DNA of 64,000 bases from Opitutaceae bacterium. Lineage in GTDB: Bacteria; Verrucomicrobiota; Verrucomicrobiia; Opitutales; Opitutaceae. The stretch is taken from positions 186,001-250,000 of the forward strand of contig JAWLBB010000002.1 in assembly GCA_041395105.1 (NCBI GenBank), given 5' to 3'. A program made the translations under genes and the position numbers. The notes beneath the pieces were generated by a model that saw nothing but the letters and a program-made list of their open reading frames with translations, was not told the origin of the DNA and did no database searches. Positions 16,492 through 25,343 of this stretch are shown piece after piece (the first letter of the stretch is position 1; every line of letters starts with the position of its first letter).

Positions 16492-17292
16492 ATGAGCGAA
16501 CTCGGTCTCTATCTCCGCTACCTGGCGATCAGCCTGCGCTCGCAGATGCAGTATCGGGTCTCCTTCCTCCTGCAGACGACCGGCCATCTCCTCGTGACCG
16601 GGATCGAATTCCTCGGTATCTGGATCCTTTTCGACCGCTTCGATCGGTTGCATGACTGGACCCTGCCCGAGGTCGCGGTCTTCTACGGATTCGTCAATGT
16701 CGCCTTTTCCTTTGCCGACGCCTTTGCCCGGGGCTTCGACCTTTTTGGGAACACTGTAAGAATGGGAGATTTCGATCGGATCCTTCTGCGGCCTCGCTCG
16801 ACCGTCGCTCAACTCGCCGGGCAGGAACTGACCCTCAAACGCGTCGGGCGTTTCATCCAGGGTGCGATCGTCCTGTCCTGGGGGGTTCACACCCTGGGAC
16901 TTCCGCCGACCCCCGAACGGATCGCACTTTCCCTTCTCGTGATCGGCGGAACGGTCGCCCTCTTCATCGGGCTCGTCATCATCCAGGCCACCATCGCCTT
17001 CTGGACCGTCGAAACACTCGAATTCATGAACAGCTTCACCTACGGCGGTGTCCACGCCGCCCAGTATCCACTCAGCATCTACGGCCCCTGGCTCCGGCGC
17101 TTCTTCACCCTCGTCGTTCCCCTCGCCGCCACCGCCTATTACCCCGTCGTCGCATTTCTCGGCCGAACCGATCCCCTCCACTCCCCCGCCTGGCTCCCCT
17201 GGATCAGTCCGCTCGCCGGTTTCGCCTTCCTCGGCCTCTCCCTCTGCCTCTGGGGCATCGGGGTCCGCCATTACACCTCGACCGGAAGCTGA
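16492..17292 (+). CDS. ABC-2 family transporter permease 2
   Basis: A 266-residue, six-segment membrane protein with the same fold as the preceding permease but distinct sequence. The signature is RGFDLFGNTVRMGDFDRILLRPRS near 83-105, typical of the ABC-2 permease family that pairs with DrrA-like ATPases. The late loop holds TVETLEFMNSFTYGGVHAAQYPLSIY. It is the third gene of the exporter unit. Cargo is unknown; the glycan locus starting 330 bases downstream makes a lipid or glycan link possible but unproven. Confidence 0.88.
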   Translation: MSELGLYLRYLAISLRSQMQYRVSFLLQTTGHLLVTGIEFLGIWILFDRFDRLHDWTLPEVAVFYGFVNVAFSFADAFARGFDLFGNTVRMGDFDRILLRPRSTVAQLAGQELTLKRVGRFIQGAIVLSWGVHTLGLPPTPERIALSLLVIGGTVALFIGLVIIQATIAFWTVETLEFMNSFTYGGVHAAQYPLSIYGPWLRRFFTLVVPLAATAYYPVVAFLGRTDPLHSPAWLPWISPLAGFAFLGLSLCLWGIGVRHYTSTGS

Positions 17293-17620
17293 TTCCCGAT
17301 CAGTCCTGCCATCCGGTAGAGCCATCCGGCAAAGCCCAGGCCCGGCGAAATCCACCTTTATCGGCGCCATCTGAGCGGTTGCCGCCGATGAGCCGATGGG
17401 AGCATCCGAGCACAGAGGTCACCGGGATCAATCCGGCGCGCCCAGCGGTCGCGCCCTACCGCCTGAGCATTTGGTAGGGACGGACCGCCGGGCCGTCCGA
17501 GGAAGCGTCAACCGGGTCGCGTACCGATCGCAAACCCGTCCGAAATTTGGTTGCCTCCCTCCCCGGCTCGTCCTGATGCTTCGGGTTGGCGCCCGTCCCT
17601 CGTCGCAGTCCCCCTCCTTC
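17293..17620. other. Intergenic region with inverted repeat CGCCCTACC/GGTAGGGACG
   Basis: A 328-base gap without a supported gene. It holds an inverted repeat, CGCCCTACC at 17452-17460 and GGTAGGGACG at 17473-17482, followed directly by a GGACCGCCGGGCCGTCC stem at about 17482-17499. A TCGCCCTACC unit also occurs near 9406-9415, so this is probably another dispersed palindromic repeat. The promoter of the polysaccharide locus should lie between here and 17621; no clear -35/-10 pair was found. Confidence 0.55.
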
Positions 17621-18682
17621 ATGTCGAAAACCACACTCGTCACCGGATCATCCGGCCTGATCGGCTCGGAGGTCTGCACCCACTTTGCCGCGCGGGGCTG
17701 GCGGATCCATGGCGTCGACAACAACCAGCGCGCCACCTTTTTCGGACCCGCCGGCGACACCCGCTGGAATCAGCAGCGCCTCGAATCCACGCTTCCCGGG
17801 TTTCAACATCACGAACTCGACATCCGGGACCGGGCTGCCGTCCTCGAGACCGTCGCTTCGCTCAAGCCGGACCTCATCGTCCATACCGCCGCCCAACCCT
17901 CCCACGACCGGGCCGCCGCCATCCCCTTCGACGACTTCGACACCAATGCGGTCGGCACCCTCAACCTGCTCGAGGCGGCGCGCCGCACCAACCTCGAGAA
18001 GCCATTCGTCTTCCTCTCGACCAACAAAGTCTACGGCGACGCCCCCAACCGGATCGCCCTGCGCGAGCTTGAGACCCGCTGGGATTACGCCGATCCCGCC
18101 TTCGAGCACGGCATCCCGGAAGACTTCGGCATCGACCAGTGCCTGCATTCCCTCTTCGGCGCCTCCAAGGCGTCGGCCGACCTCATGGTCCAGGAATACG
18201 GCCGCTACTTCGGCCTGCCCACCTGCTGCCTGCGGGGCGGCTGCCTGACCGGCCCCAACCATTCCGGGGTCGAGTTGCACGGCTTCCTCAGCTACCTCGT
18301 GAAGTGCAATCTGGAGGGACGTGAGTATACAATTTTTGGATACAAAGGCAAGCAGGTCCGCGACAATATCCACGCGGCCGACGTGGCCGCCTTCATCGAG
18401 GCCTTCAGCGCGGCGCCCCGTTGCGGGGAGGTCTACAATATCGGAGGCGGACGGGAGAATTCCTGCTCCATCCTCGAAGCCTTCGACATCGCCCGGTCGC
18501 TGACCGGACGCGAGCAGGTCTACCGGTATGTCGACCAGGCCCGCAAGGGCGACCATATCTGCTACTACAGCGACCTGCGCAAAATGCGCGCCCACTTTCC
18601 CGGCTGGGACATCCGTCATTCCCTGAAGGATACCTTTGCCCAGATCGTCGATGCCTGGCAGCGCCGAAAGAAGAGCGAATGA
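17621..18682 (+). CDS. NAD-dependent epimerase/dehydratase, CDP-paratose epimerase-like
   Basis: An extended SDR enzyme of 353 residues from MSKTTLVTGSS. The NAD-binding GSSGLIG is at 9-15. The STNKVYGD block at 133-140 is typical of the CDP-paratose (tyvelose) 2-epimerase-like branch, and QVRDNIHAADV follows in the substrate domain. The usual YxxxK catalytic pair reads F179-GAS-K183 (HSLFGASKASAD), so the tyrosine is replaced by Phe. It overlaps the next epimerase by 4 bases, which suggests that the two act together on one nucleotide sugar. The product is unknown. Confidence 0.8.
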   Translation: MSKTTLVTGSSGLIGSEVCTHFAARGWRIHGVDNNQRATFFGPAGDTRWNQQRLESTLPGFQHHELDIRDRAAVLETVASLKPDLIVHTAAQPSHDRAAAIPFDDFDTNAVGTLNLLEAARRTNLEKPFVFLSTNKVYGDAPNRIALRELETRWDYADPAFEHGIPEDFGIDQCLHSLFGASKASADLMVQEYGRYFGLPTCCLRGGCLTGPNHSGVELHGFLSYLVKCNLEGREYTIFGYKGKQVRDNIHAADVAAFIEAFSAAPRCGEVYNIGGGRENSCSILEAFDIARSLTGREQVYRYVDQARKGDHICYYSDLRKMRAHFPGWDIRHSLKDTFAQIVDAWQRRKKSE

Positions 18683-19755
18683 AGATCCTCATCACCGGAA
18701 TCTGCGGTTTCGCCGGCAGTGAAATCGCCCTCGGCCTGGGGGATGCCCTCGAAGGGGTCACGGTGATCGGGCTCGACAACCTGAGCCGTCCCGGAAGCCA
18801 CGAACACCGCACCCGCCTCCGGCTCGCCGGCCTGACCGTTCACCACGGTGACGTCCGCTCCCCGTCCGACCTCGAGAACCTCCCGGCCTGTGACTGGGTC
18901 ATCGACGCTTCGGCCAATCCCAGCGTCCTGGCCGGCCTGGGCGGCCCCGGTGGCACCACCAGCCGCCAGGTGGTCGAACACAACCTGCTCGGCACGGTCA
19001 ATCTGCTCGAAACGTGCCGACGGTGGCAGGCCGGATTCGTGCTCCTGAGCACCAGCCGGGTCTATTCCATCCGCGCACTCGGGGCGCTTCCGCTCGAGGA
19101 ATCCGCTGACGCCTTCGCGCTCACCCGGTGCCCACTCGACGGCGGCGGATACAGTCCGGCCGGAATCGCCGAGACTTTCCCGACCACCGCTCCCGTTTCC
19201 CTCTACGGAGCCACCAAGCTGGCCTCGGAGACGCTCGCCCTCGAGTATGGATCCTCCTATGGATTTCCGGTCTGGATCAACCGTTGCGGGGTTCTGGCCG
19301 GTGCCGGACAATTCGGTCGGCCCGATCAGGGGATTTTCTCCTTCTGGATCCACTCCTGGAAGCAGAAACGCCCCCTGCGCTATATCGGTTTCGGGGGCCG
19401 GGGCCATCAGGTGCGCGATTGCCTCCATCCGCGGGATCTTCTGACTGCGCTCACCCGCCAGATGAGGGAACCCGCGCCCTCCGCAAGTCCCTCCATCATC
19501 AACCTGTCCGGCGGCCTCGCCTCAGCCCGCTCACTCTGCCAGGTGAGCACTTGGTGCGCCGGGCGTTTCGGGCCCCACGAGGTAGGCGCACAGCCCGAAG
19601 ATCGGCCCAACGACATCCCCTGGGTCGTCCTGGACCACACCTTGGCCACCCGCACCTGGGACTGGAGGCCATCGATTCCAGTCGAAACCATCTTTGAGGA
19701 AATCGCCCGGCAGGCGGAAGCCCGACCGGACTGGCTGGATCTCTCATCGGGATGA
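18679..19755 (+). CDS. NAD-dependent epimerase/dehydratase, paired with upstream epimerase
   Basis: 358 residues from MKILITGICGFAGSE, whose Rossmann loop is GICGFAG. The STSRVYS block and LYGATKLASE give an intact Y-x3-K pair, unlike the partner gene. HQVRDCLHPRDLL matches the substrate domain of CDP-paratose-epimerase-like SDRs. The first codon overlaps the stop of the upstream gene, so the two are translationally coupled. The intact active site here could supply catalysis for a heteromer with the Y-to-F partner (inference). The nucleotide-sugar substrate is unknown. Confidence 0.8.
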   Translation: MKILITGICGFAGSEIALGLGDALEGVTVIGLDNLSRPGSHEHRTRLRLAGLTVHHGDVRSPSDLENLPACDWVIDASANPSVLAGLGGPGGTTSRQVVEHNLLGTVNLLETCRRWQAGFVLLSTSRVYSIRALGALPLEESADAFALTRCPLDGGGYSPAGIAETFPTTAPVSLYGATKLASETLALEYGSSYGFPVWINRCGVLAGAGQFGRPDQGIFSFWIHSWKQKRPLRYIGFGGRGHQVRDCLHPRDLLTALTRQMREPAPSASPSIINLSGGLASARSLCQVSTWCAGRFGPHEVGAQPEDRPNDIPWVVLDHTLATRTWDWRPSIPVETIFEEIARQAEARPDWLDLSSG

Positions 19756-19786
19756 AAACGCCGAAAAGCCCGTCCGACCCAACCTG

Positions 19787-20611
19787 ATGAAGAGCCCCCG
19801 ACCAACCGGAGCCCCCCTCTCCCTGCTCTCCATCGTGATTCCGGCCCGCGACGAGGAGGGCTGCCTGGGGGCCATGATCGAGCACCTCCACGTCGAGTTG
19901 AAACTCCGGGGAGTCCCGCACGAGATCGTGGTGGTCGACGACGGCAGCACCGACCGTACCTGGTCTATCCTTGCGGAAGTCGAGTCGCGTATTCCCAACG
20001 TGGTGCCGATTCAGAACCAGCCGCCACACGGTTTCGGCCGCGCCGTCATCCGGGGACTCGATGTATCCACCGGCGATGCCGTCGTCATCATGATGGCCGA
20101 TGAGTCCGACGACTGCCGCGACGCGGTCCGCTACTGGGAACTGCTCAATGAGGGTTGGGACTGCGTTTTCGGGAGTCGCTTCATGCGCGGCGGAGGAGTC
20201 ATCGATTACCCGAAATTCAAACTCCTGCTCAACCGGATCTCCAATTTCGTCATACGGATCGCCTTCAATACCGAACTGAACGACACAACCAACGCCTTCA
20301 AGGCCTACCGCCGGACCGTGATCGACGGATGCCGCCCCCTGATCGCCCCCCATTTCAACCTGACGGTCGAACTCCCGCTCAAGGCCATGGTCCGAGGGTT
20401 CAGCTGGACGACCATGCCGATCACCTGGCGAAACCGTCGGACGGGCGTTCCCAAACTCAAGCTCAAGGAGATGGGAAGCCGCTACATCTTCATCTGCGCC
20501 TACCTCTGGCTCGAGAAATACTTCAGTCGAGGCGACTACCGGCAGGAACCACGCGAATCCGCCGTTTCCGCGGACTCGGGATCCACATCCGACCCCGCAT
20601 CAAAGGCTTGA
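19787..20611 (+). CDS. Family 2 glycosyltransferase, polyprenyl-phosphate type
   Basis: 274 residues from MKSPRPTG. It resembles dolichol-phosphate mannosyltransferase-like GT2 enzymes: SIVIPARDEEG near residue 16, EIVVVDDGSTDRTW, FGRAVIRGLDVSTGDAVVIMMADESDD (shown in parts: FGRAVIRG, then MADESDD as the metal site), FGSRFMRGG, and the acceptor region FNLTVELPLKAMVRG. There are no C-terminal membrane helices, so it is a peripheral enzyme. Probably loads a sugar onto a polyprenyl phosphate or starts a glycan chain. It lies 31 bases after the epimerase pair. Confidence 0.85.
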   Translation: MKSPRPTGAPLSLLSIVIPARDEEGCLGAMIEHLHVELKLRGVPHEIVVVDDGSTDRTWSILAEVESRIPNVVPIQNQPPHGFGRAVIRGLDVSTGDAVVIMMADESDDCRDAVRYWELLNEGWDCVFGSRFMRGGGVIDYPKFKLLLNRISNFVIRIAFNTELNDTTNAFKAYRRTVIDGCRPLIAPHFNLTVELPLKAMVRGFSWTTMPITWRNRRTGVPKLKLKEMGSRYIFICAYLWLEKYFSRGDYRQEPRESAVSADSGSTSDPASKA

Positions 20612-20642
20612 GCCTTCCCGGGGATTGCCTGAAGTTGCAGCG

Positions 20643-21512
20643 ATGATTCTTCTACTCGGGGGCTCAGGCTACGTCGGACAGGCCTTCCAACACTTCCTGC
20701 AGGATCAGGGGATTGCCTTCACCTCGCTCTCCCGCTCCTCGGTCGACTACACCCGTCGCGAAATCCTCCTTTCCACCCTTCGCTCCGGCAAACCCGACTT
20801 CCTCATCAACTGTGCCGGATACACCGGCAAGCCCAATGTCGACGCCTGCGAGGACGACAAGGCCGCCTGCCTTTTCGGCAATGCCGTCCTGCCCGGCATC
20901 ATCGCCGAAGCCTGCCGTGAGACCGGCACGCCCTGGGGACAGGTCTCGTCGGGCTGCATTTACAATCATCGGCGTGCCGACGGAGCCGGCTTTACCGAGA
21001 CCGATGCACCCAACTTCTCCTTTCGCACCAACAACTGCAGTTTCTACAGCGGAACCAAGGCACTCGGAGAGGAAATCCTCGCCGGCGATGACAATTGCTA
21101 CGTCTGGCGACTCCGCATCCCCTTCAATGAGGTCGACTCGCCCCGCAACTACCTGACCAAGCTGATGCGCTACGATCGCCTGCTCAAGGCGGATAATTCG
21201 CTTTCGCAACTCGACGAGTTTGTCCGCGCCTGTTGGGAATGCTGGGCCCGACGGGTGCCGGCCGGGGTCTACAATATGACCAATCCCGGGCATGTCACCA
21301 CTGAGGAGGTGGTCGACCTGATCCGTGCGAGCGGCGTCTGTGACAAGACCTTCAGCTTCTTTGACGATGAATCCGAATTCATGCAGAAGGCTGCCCGCAC
21401 CCCCCGCTCCAATTGTGTTCTCGACACCTCGAAGCTCGCCGCCACCGGTATCCGGATGACTGAAGTCCACCAAGCCGTCGAGCAGGCACTGAAGAACTGG
21501 CGTACCGCCTGA
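20643..21512 (+). CDS. NRS/ER-like dTDP-4-keto-6-deoxyglucose 3,5-epimerase/4-reductase (proposed)
   Basis: A 289-residue SDR starting at MILLLGGSGYVG. It is RmlD-like in fold but closest in motif pattern to plant and giant-virus bifunctional nucleotide-rhamnose epimerase/reductases (UER1/NRS-ER, RHM C-terminal domain). Shared features are CAGYTGKPNVDACE at 57-70, GCIYN with C105, FYSGTKA with Y135 and K139, SPRNYLTKLMRY with K173, and VYNMTNPG at 209-215. In the plant enzyme a Cys and a Lys in the matching segments are reported to drive epimerisation. rfbB and rfbA follow and no rmlC is seen, so this gene could finish dTDP-L-rhamnose alone. The assignment comes from memory of the plant sequences. 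Confidence 0.7.
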   Translation: MILLLGGSGYVGQAFQHFLQDQGIAFTSLSRSSVDYTRREILLSTLRSGKPDFLINCAGYTGKPNVDACEDDKAACLFGNAVLPGIIAEACRETGTPWGQVSSGCIYNHRRADGAGFTETDAPNFSFRTNNCSFYSGTKALGEEILAGDDNCYVWRLRIPFNEVDSPRNYLTKLMRYDRLLKADNSLSQLDEFVRACWECWARRVPAGVYNMTNPGHVTTEEVVDLIRASGVCDKTFSFFDDESEFMQKAARTPRSNCVLDTSKLAATGIRMTEVHQAVEQALKNWRTA

Positions 21513-21544
21513 CCGCCGCCCCCGGCCACCGCCTTCCGACCGCC

Positions 21545-23326
21545 ATGGCCACCCCCAACCCGTCTTCCGAGAAGTCGTTTCCGACGAACAGTCCGCTCAT
21601 CTTCCTTTCCGCCGGGCATACGGCCCACGCCCGGGAAAACACCGGGATCCAGCGGGTGACGCGGTCTCTGGCCCGGGAACTCCAGGAGTCCGGCCTGCAA
21701 ATCGAGTTGATCGAATGGGTGCCTTCAAAGCGTCGGTTCGTCATCCTCGACGACACTGCCCGACGCAATCTGGCCCGCGACGGGGGTCCGCCCTTCACCC
21801 CCCTCAACGACCTCCTCAACCGCGTCCTCCCCGACCTGACGGGCTCCGTGTCCGGAGCGACCTTCGAAGGCGGGAGGTCTTCCACCGCATTCCCGTCGCT
21901 TGGAGATGAACGGATTCATCAATTTGAGCAGATCGTCCAGTCGATCCGTCACCCGATTCCCGCCGTTCCTCGGCTGATCGATCACCTGCCGATTCCGCGC
22001 TCCGGCCGGCGAAGCCTGCGCCGAGGTCTCCGGCGGGTGATCAACTTCGCCGTGCAGGTCAGGGACCGGCGGCGAATCCGACGCTATACCCGTGAACTCG
22101 TCGCCCTCCGTCGGCTCTACGACCGGATGACCCGGCAGATCGTGCGCCTCACGCAACTGCAGAAGGATCGGGCGTTCAATCTCGCCGCCATGGAACGCGA
22201 CGCCTGGCGCTACAAGCAGACACGGGACTCCCTTGCGAGAGCGCAGGACGAAGCCGCCGGTTCCCCTGCTCCGCCACAGGACCCAAAGGAGTCTTCGATG
22301 ATTCCACCGGGCACCGGGATTCACCGGCCCCCGGCCAACCAAGGGGAACTCTACTCGCTGGCCATGCGACTTGATTCCGGACGCTTCAACCCCCCGAAAG
22401 GATCCTGGATCGTCGTCCCCGAGTTGATGAAACCGGATGAGATGAAAGGCGTGGTTCGCTACTGCCGCCGCCGGCACCTGAAACTCGCCGTCATTTTCCA
22501 CGACGCCATCGCGGTCACCCATCCCGAACTCGTGTCCGAATCAATCCGCCAGGGGCACGCCGACTACATGCGCCACCTCTGCCGGGCCGACCGGATCCTC
22601 GCTGTTTCACGCCAATCCGCCGAGGATCTGGAAGCGTTTGCCCGGGATCGGCAGATCGCCCTGCCCGCCATCTCGATCTGTGCAAACGGGGCCTCCTTTC
22701 AAGGAAAACTGGACTTCCAGGATCCGCCCCCCTTTCCTCCGATCCGGGCCATTTGTGTCGGCACAATCGACCCGCGCAAGAATCACCGCACCCTGCTTTC
22801 CGCGCTCGAGCGCATCCATCGCGACCATCCCGAGCTTGATCTGCGCTTCACCCTCATCGGCAATGCCTATTCGGGGGCCGAAGATCTGGTCGAGCTGGTC
22901 CATGCGGCCACTCGAAGGCTCCCCGGACTCTCCTGGCTCCAGGGCGTCAGCGATGACGCCCTCATCGAGGCCTACCGGTCCGCCCATTTCACCGTCTTCC
23001 CCTCGCTCCTCGAAGGATTCGGACTGCCTGTCCTGGAAAGCATCTGGCACGGCCGCCCCTGCATCTGTTCCCATACCGGCGCCACCGCCGAACACGCGAC
23101 CGGCGGCGGCTGTCTCCCCGTCGATGTCACCGACCCCGAGGCCCTCGCCGGGGCCATCATCCGGTTGGCCGGAGACCATGCCCTGCGTCAACGATTGACG
23201 GAGGAGGCGAAATCCCGCCTAGTTCGAACCTGGAAGGATCAGGCCATCGACCTGGTCGAACACCTTCAGCCCGAACGACCGACGGCTCAACCGGAAGTCG
23301 CCGAAACCGATTTTCAAAGACCATGA
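21545..23326 (+). CDS. Family 4 glycosyltransferase with N-terminal extension
   Basis: 593 residues from ATG, ending in an overlap with rfbB. The N-terminal Rossmann half begins FLSAGHTAHARENTGIQRVTRSLA (GIQR acceptor loop near 37). An Arg-rich helical insert at about 150-230 is probably coiled coil or membrane-surface binding. The C-terminal GT-B domain (about 395-570) has VGTIDPRKNHRTLL and the E-x7-E donor motif in LLEGFGLPVLESI. The domain order fits retaining GT4 enzymes that act on nucleotide sugars such as dTDP-rhamnose or GDP-mannose, both of which genes in this window could supply. Confidence 0.87.
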   Translation: MATPNPSSEKSFPTNSPLIFLSAGHTAHARENTGIQRVTRSLARELQESGLQIELIEWVPSKRRFVILDDTARRNLARDGGPPFTPLNDLLNRVLPDLTGSVSGATFEGGRSSTAFPSLGDERIHQFEQIVQSIRHPIPAVPRLIDHLPIPRSGRRSLRRGLRRVINFAVQVRDRRRIRRYTRELVALRRLYDRMTRQIVRLTQLQKDRAFNLAAMERDAWRYKQTRDSLARAQDEAAGSPAPPQDPKESSMIPPGTGIHRPPANQGELYSLAMRLDSGRFNPPKGSWIVVPELMKPDEMKGVVRYCRRRHLKLAVIFHDAIAVTHPELVSESIRQGHADYMRHLCRADRILAVSRQSAEDLEAFARDRQIALPAISICANGASFQGKLDFQDPPPFPPIRAICVGTIDPRKNHRTLLSALERIHRDHPELDLRFTLIGNAYSGAEDLVELVHAATRRLPGLSWLQGVSDDALIEAYRSAHFTVFPSLLEGFGLPVLESIWHGRPCICSHTGATAEHATGGGCLPVDVTDPEALAGAIIRLAGDHALRQRLTEEAKSRLVRTWKDQAIDLVEHLQPERPTAQPEVAETDFQRP

Positions 23327-24384
23327 ACATTCTCGTTACCGGCGGCTGCGGCTTTATCGGCAGCAACCTTGTCCGCTATCTCCTGACCGCGACCGACGGC
23401 GCCGCCACCCGGGTCGTCAACCTCGACCTGCTCACCTATGCCGGGAATCCGACCAGCCTCGCCGACCTCGCAGGTCGTCCCGATTACCGATTCGTCAAGG
23501 GCGACATCGGCGATCAGGAACTGGTCGGGCGGTTGCTGAGGGATAACCGGATCGACCTCGTCCTCAACCTCGCCGCCGAGTCCCACGTCGACCGGTCGAT
23601 CGATTCACCCGAGCCCTTCATCCGGACCAACGTAACCGGCACCCTCGGGCTGCTGGAGGCCGTCCGCCACTACCTCAGGGACCTCGACCCCGCCGCCCGC
23701 GAGGCCTTTCGCCTCCTCCATGTCTCGACCGACGAGGTCTACGGTTCCCTCGGACCTGACGATCCCTCTTTCTGTGAGACCACTGCCTACGCGCCGAACA
23801 GCCCCTACGCGGCCTCGAAGGCTTCGGCCGATCACCTCGTCCGGGCCTACCACCACACCTACGGCCTTCCCTTCCTCACCACGAACTGCTCGAACAACTA
23901 CGGCCCCTACCAGTTCCCCGAGAAACTGATCCCGCTGATGATCCTCAACGCGCTCGAGGGCAAACCCCTGCCCGTCTACGGCGACGGGGCCAATGTCCGC
24001 GACTGGCTCTACGTCGGAGACCACTGCAGCGCCCTCTGGCTGGTCGCCCGCCAAGGCCGGCCCGGCCAGACCTACAACATCGGCGGCGCCTGCGAACACC
24101 CCAATATCACAATTGTGAATACGCTCTGCCGGCTGCTCGATCAGCGCCGGCCACGTCCGGAGGGGCCCTACACCGACCTTATCAAGTACGTGAAGGACCG
24201 GCCGGGCCACGACCGGCGTTACGCCGTCGATTTCGGCAAACTCCACCGGGAACTCGGCTGGGCGCCCACCCGCACCCTCGAGACCGGGTTGGCCGAGACT
24301 GTCGACTGGTATCTGGGTCACCAGGAATGGTGTGCGGATATAAGCGAGAATCGCTACCAGCGCCAGCGTCTCGGCACTGACTGA
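23323..24384 (+). CDS. rfbB: dTDP-glucose 4,6-dehydratase
   Basis: Turns dTDP-glucose into dTDP-4-keto-6-deoxyglucose, the second step to dTDP-rhamnose. 353 residues, normal for the family. NAD-binding GGCGFIGSN is at 7-15, the catalytic STDEVYGS at 135-142 holds the Asp-Glu pair, and YAASK at 162-166 holds Tyr and Lys. The ESHVDRSI and NNYGPYQFPEK blocks are intact. It starts 4 bases inside the previous gene and is followed by rfbA after 53 bases. Confidence 0.97.
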   Translation: MNILVTGGCGFIGSNLVRYLLTATDGAATRVVNLDLLTYAGNPTSLADLAGRPDYRFVKGDIGDQELVGRLLRDNRIDLVLNLAAESHVDRSIDSPEPFIRTNVTGTLGLLEAVRHYLRDLDPAAREAFRLLHVSTDEVYGSLGPDDPSFCETTAYAPNSPYAASKASADHLVRAYHHTYGLPFLTTNCSNNYGPYQFPEKLIPLMILNALEGKPLPVYGDGANVRDWLYVGDHCSALWLVARQGRPGQTYNIGGACEHPNITIVNTLCRLLDQRRPRPEGPYTDLIKYVKDRPGHDRRYAVDFGKLHRELGWAPTRTLETGLAETVDWYLGHQEWCADISENRYQRQRLGTD

Positions 24385-24437
24385 GGAACGATGGTTGATC
24401 CCCCACGCAATCCCCCTTTCCTCCCGCCGTCCCTTTC

Positions 24438-25325
24438 ATGATGAAACCCCGCAAAGGAATTGTTCTTGCCGGGGGGTCGGGCACCCGCCTCTACCCCCTC
24501 ACCATCGCGGTCAGCAAGCAGCTGATGCCAGTCTACGACAAGCCGATGATCTACTACCCGATCTCGGTCCTCATGCTGGCCGATATCCGTGAGATCCTCA
24601 TTATCTCGACCCCGGATGACCTTCCCCTCTTTCAACGCCTTCTCGGGGACGGGTCACAGTTCGGTCTCGCCTTTTCCTATGCCGAGCAACCGCGGCCCGA
24701 AGGCCTCGCCCAGGCATTTCACATCGGCGAGGCCTTTCTCGACGGAGCGGCTGCCGCCCTCGTCCTCGGCGACAATCTCTTCTACGGCCACGATTTCGAG
24801 TCCGCCCTCCAGGCCGCCTCCCGACACGAGTCCGGAGCGACCATCTTCGGCTATCATGTGTCGAATCCCCGCCAATACGGCGTCGTTTCCTTCGACCGCG
24901 ACGGCCGGGCGGTTTCCCTCGAGGAAAAGCCCACCCATCCCAAATCCAACTACGCGGTGCCGGGACTTTACTTCTACGATGCGACCGTGACCGAAAAGGC
25001 CCGGAACCTGAAACCCTCGGCGCGGGGCGAACTGGAGATCACCGATCTGAACCGCCTCTACCTCGAAGCCGGAAACCTCCGGGTCGAACGATTCGGCCGG
25101 GGCATCGCCTGGCTTGACACCGGAACCCATGACTCCCTGACCGATGCCGCCAATTTCGTTCAGGTCATCGAGAACCGGCAGGGGCTCAAGATCGCCTGTC
25201 TCGAGGAAATCGCTTTTGACCGGAAGTGGATCGATGCCGACGTCCTCAGCGCCCAGGTGCGACGGCACGGCAAATCAAGCTACGGCGAATACCTCGGCAA
25301 CCTGCTCAACCGCGGCGGCTCCTGA
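24438..25325 (+). CDS. rfbA: Glucose-1-phosphate thymidylyltransferase
   Basis: Makes dTDP-glucose from dTTP and glucose-1-phosphate, the first step of the dTDP-rhamnose route. The 295-residue protein has the nucleotide-binding LAGGSGTRLYP at 10-20, SKQLMPVYDKPMIYYP, the LGDNLFYG metal site, and VEKPTHPKSNYAV-like EEKPTHPKS. The length equals that of RmlA enzymes with the allosteric C-terminal site. The second ATG at 24441 is an equally possible start. Confidence 0.97.
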   Translation: MMKPRKGIVLAGGSGTRLYPLTIAVSKQLMPVYDKPMIYYPISVLMLADIREILIISTPDDLPLFQRLLGDGSQFGLAFSYAEQPRPEGLAQAFHIGEAFLDGAAAALVLGDNLFYGHDFESALQAASRHESGATIFGYHVSNPRQYGVVSFDRDGRAVSLEEKPTHPKSNYAVPGLYFYDATVTEKARNLKPSARGELEITDLNRLYLEAGNLRVERFGRGIAWLDTGTHDSLTDAANFVQVIENRQGLKIACLEEIAFDRKWIDADVLSAQVRRHGKSSYGEYLGNLLNRGGS

Positions 25326-25343
25326 CCCGCGCTTTTTCCGATC

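Noticed and set aside
20643..21512. Plain RmlD call
   Set aside because: The motif set around C105, the SPRNYLTK segment and the YNMTNPG segment matches plant NRS/ER better, and rmlC is missing next to it. A plain reductase is still possible and is reflected in the confidence.
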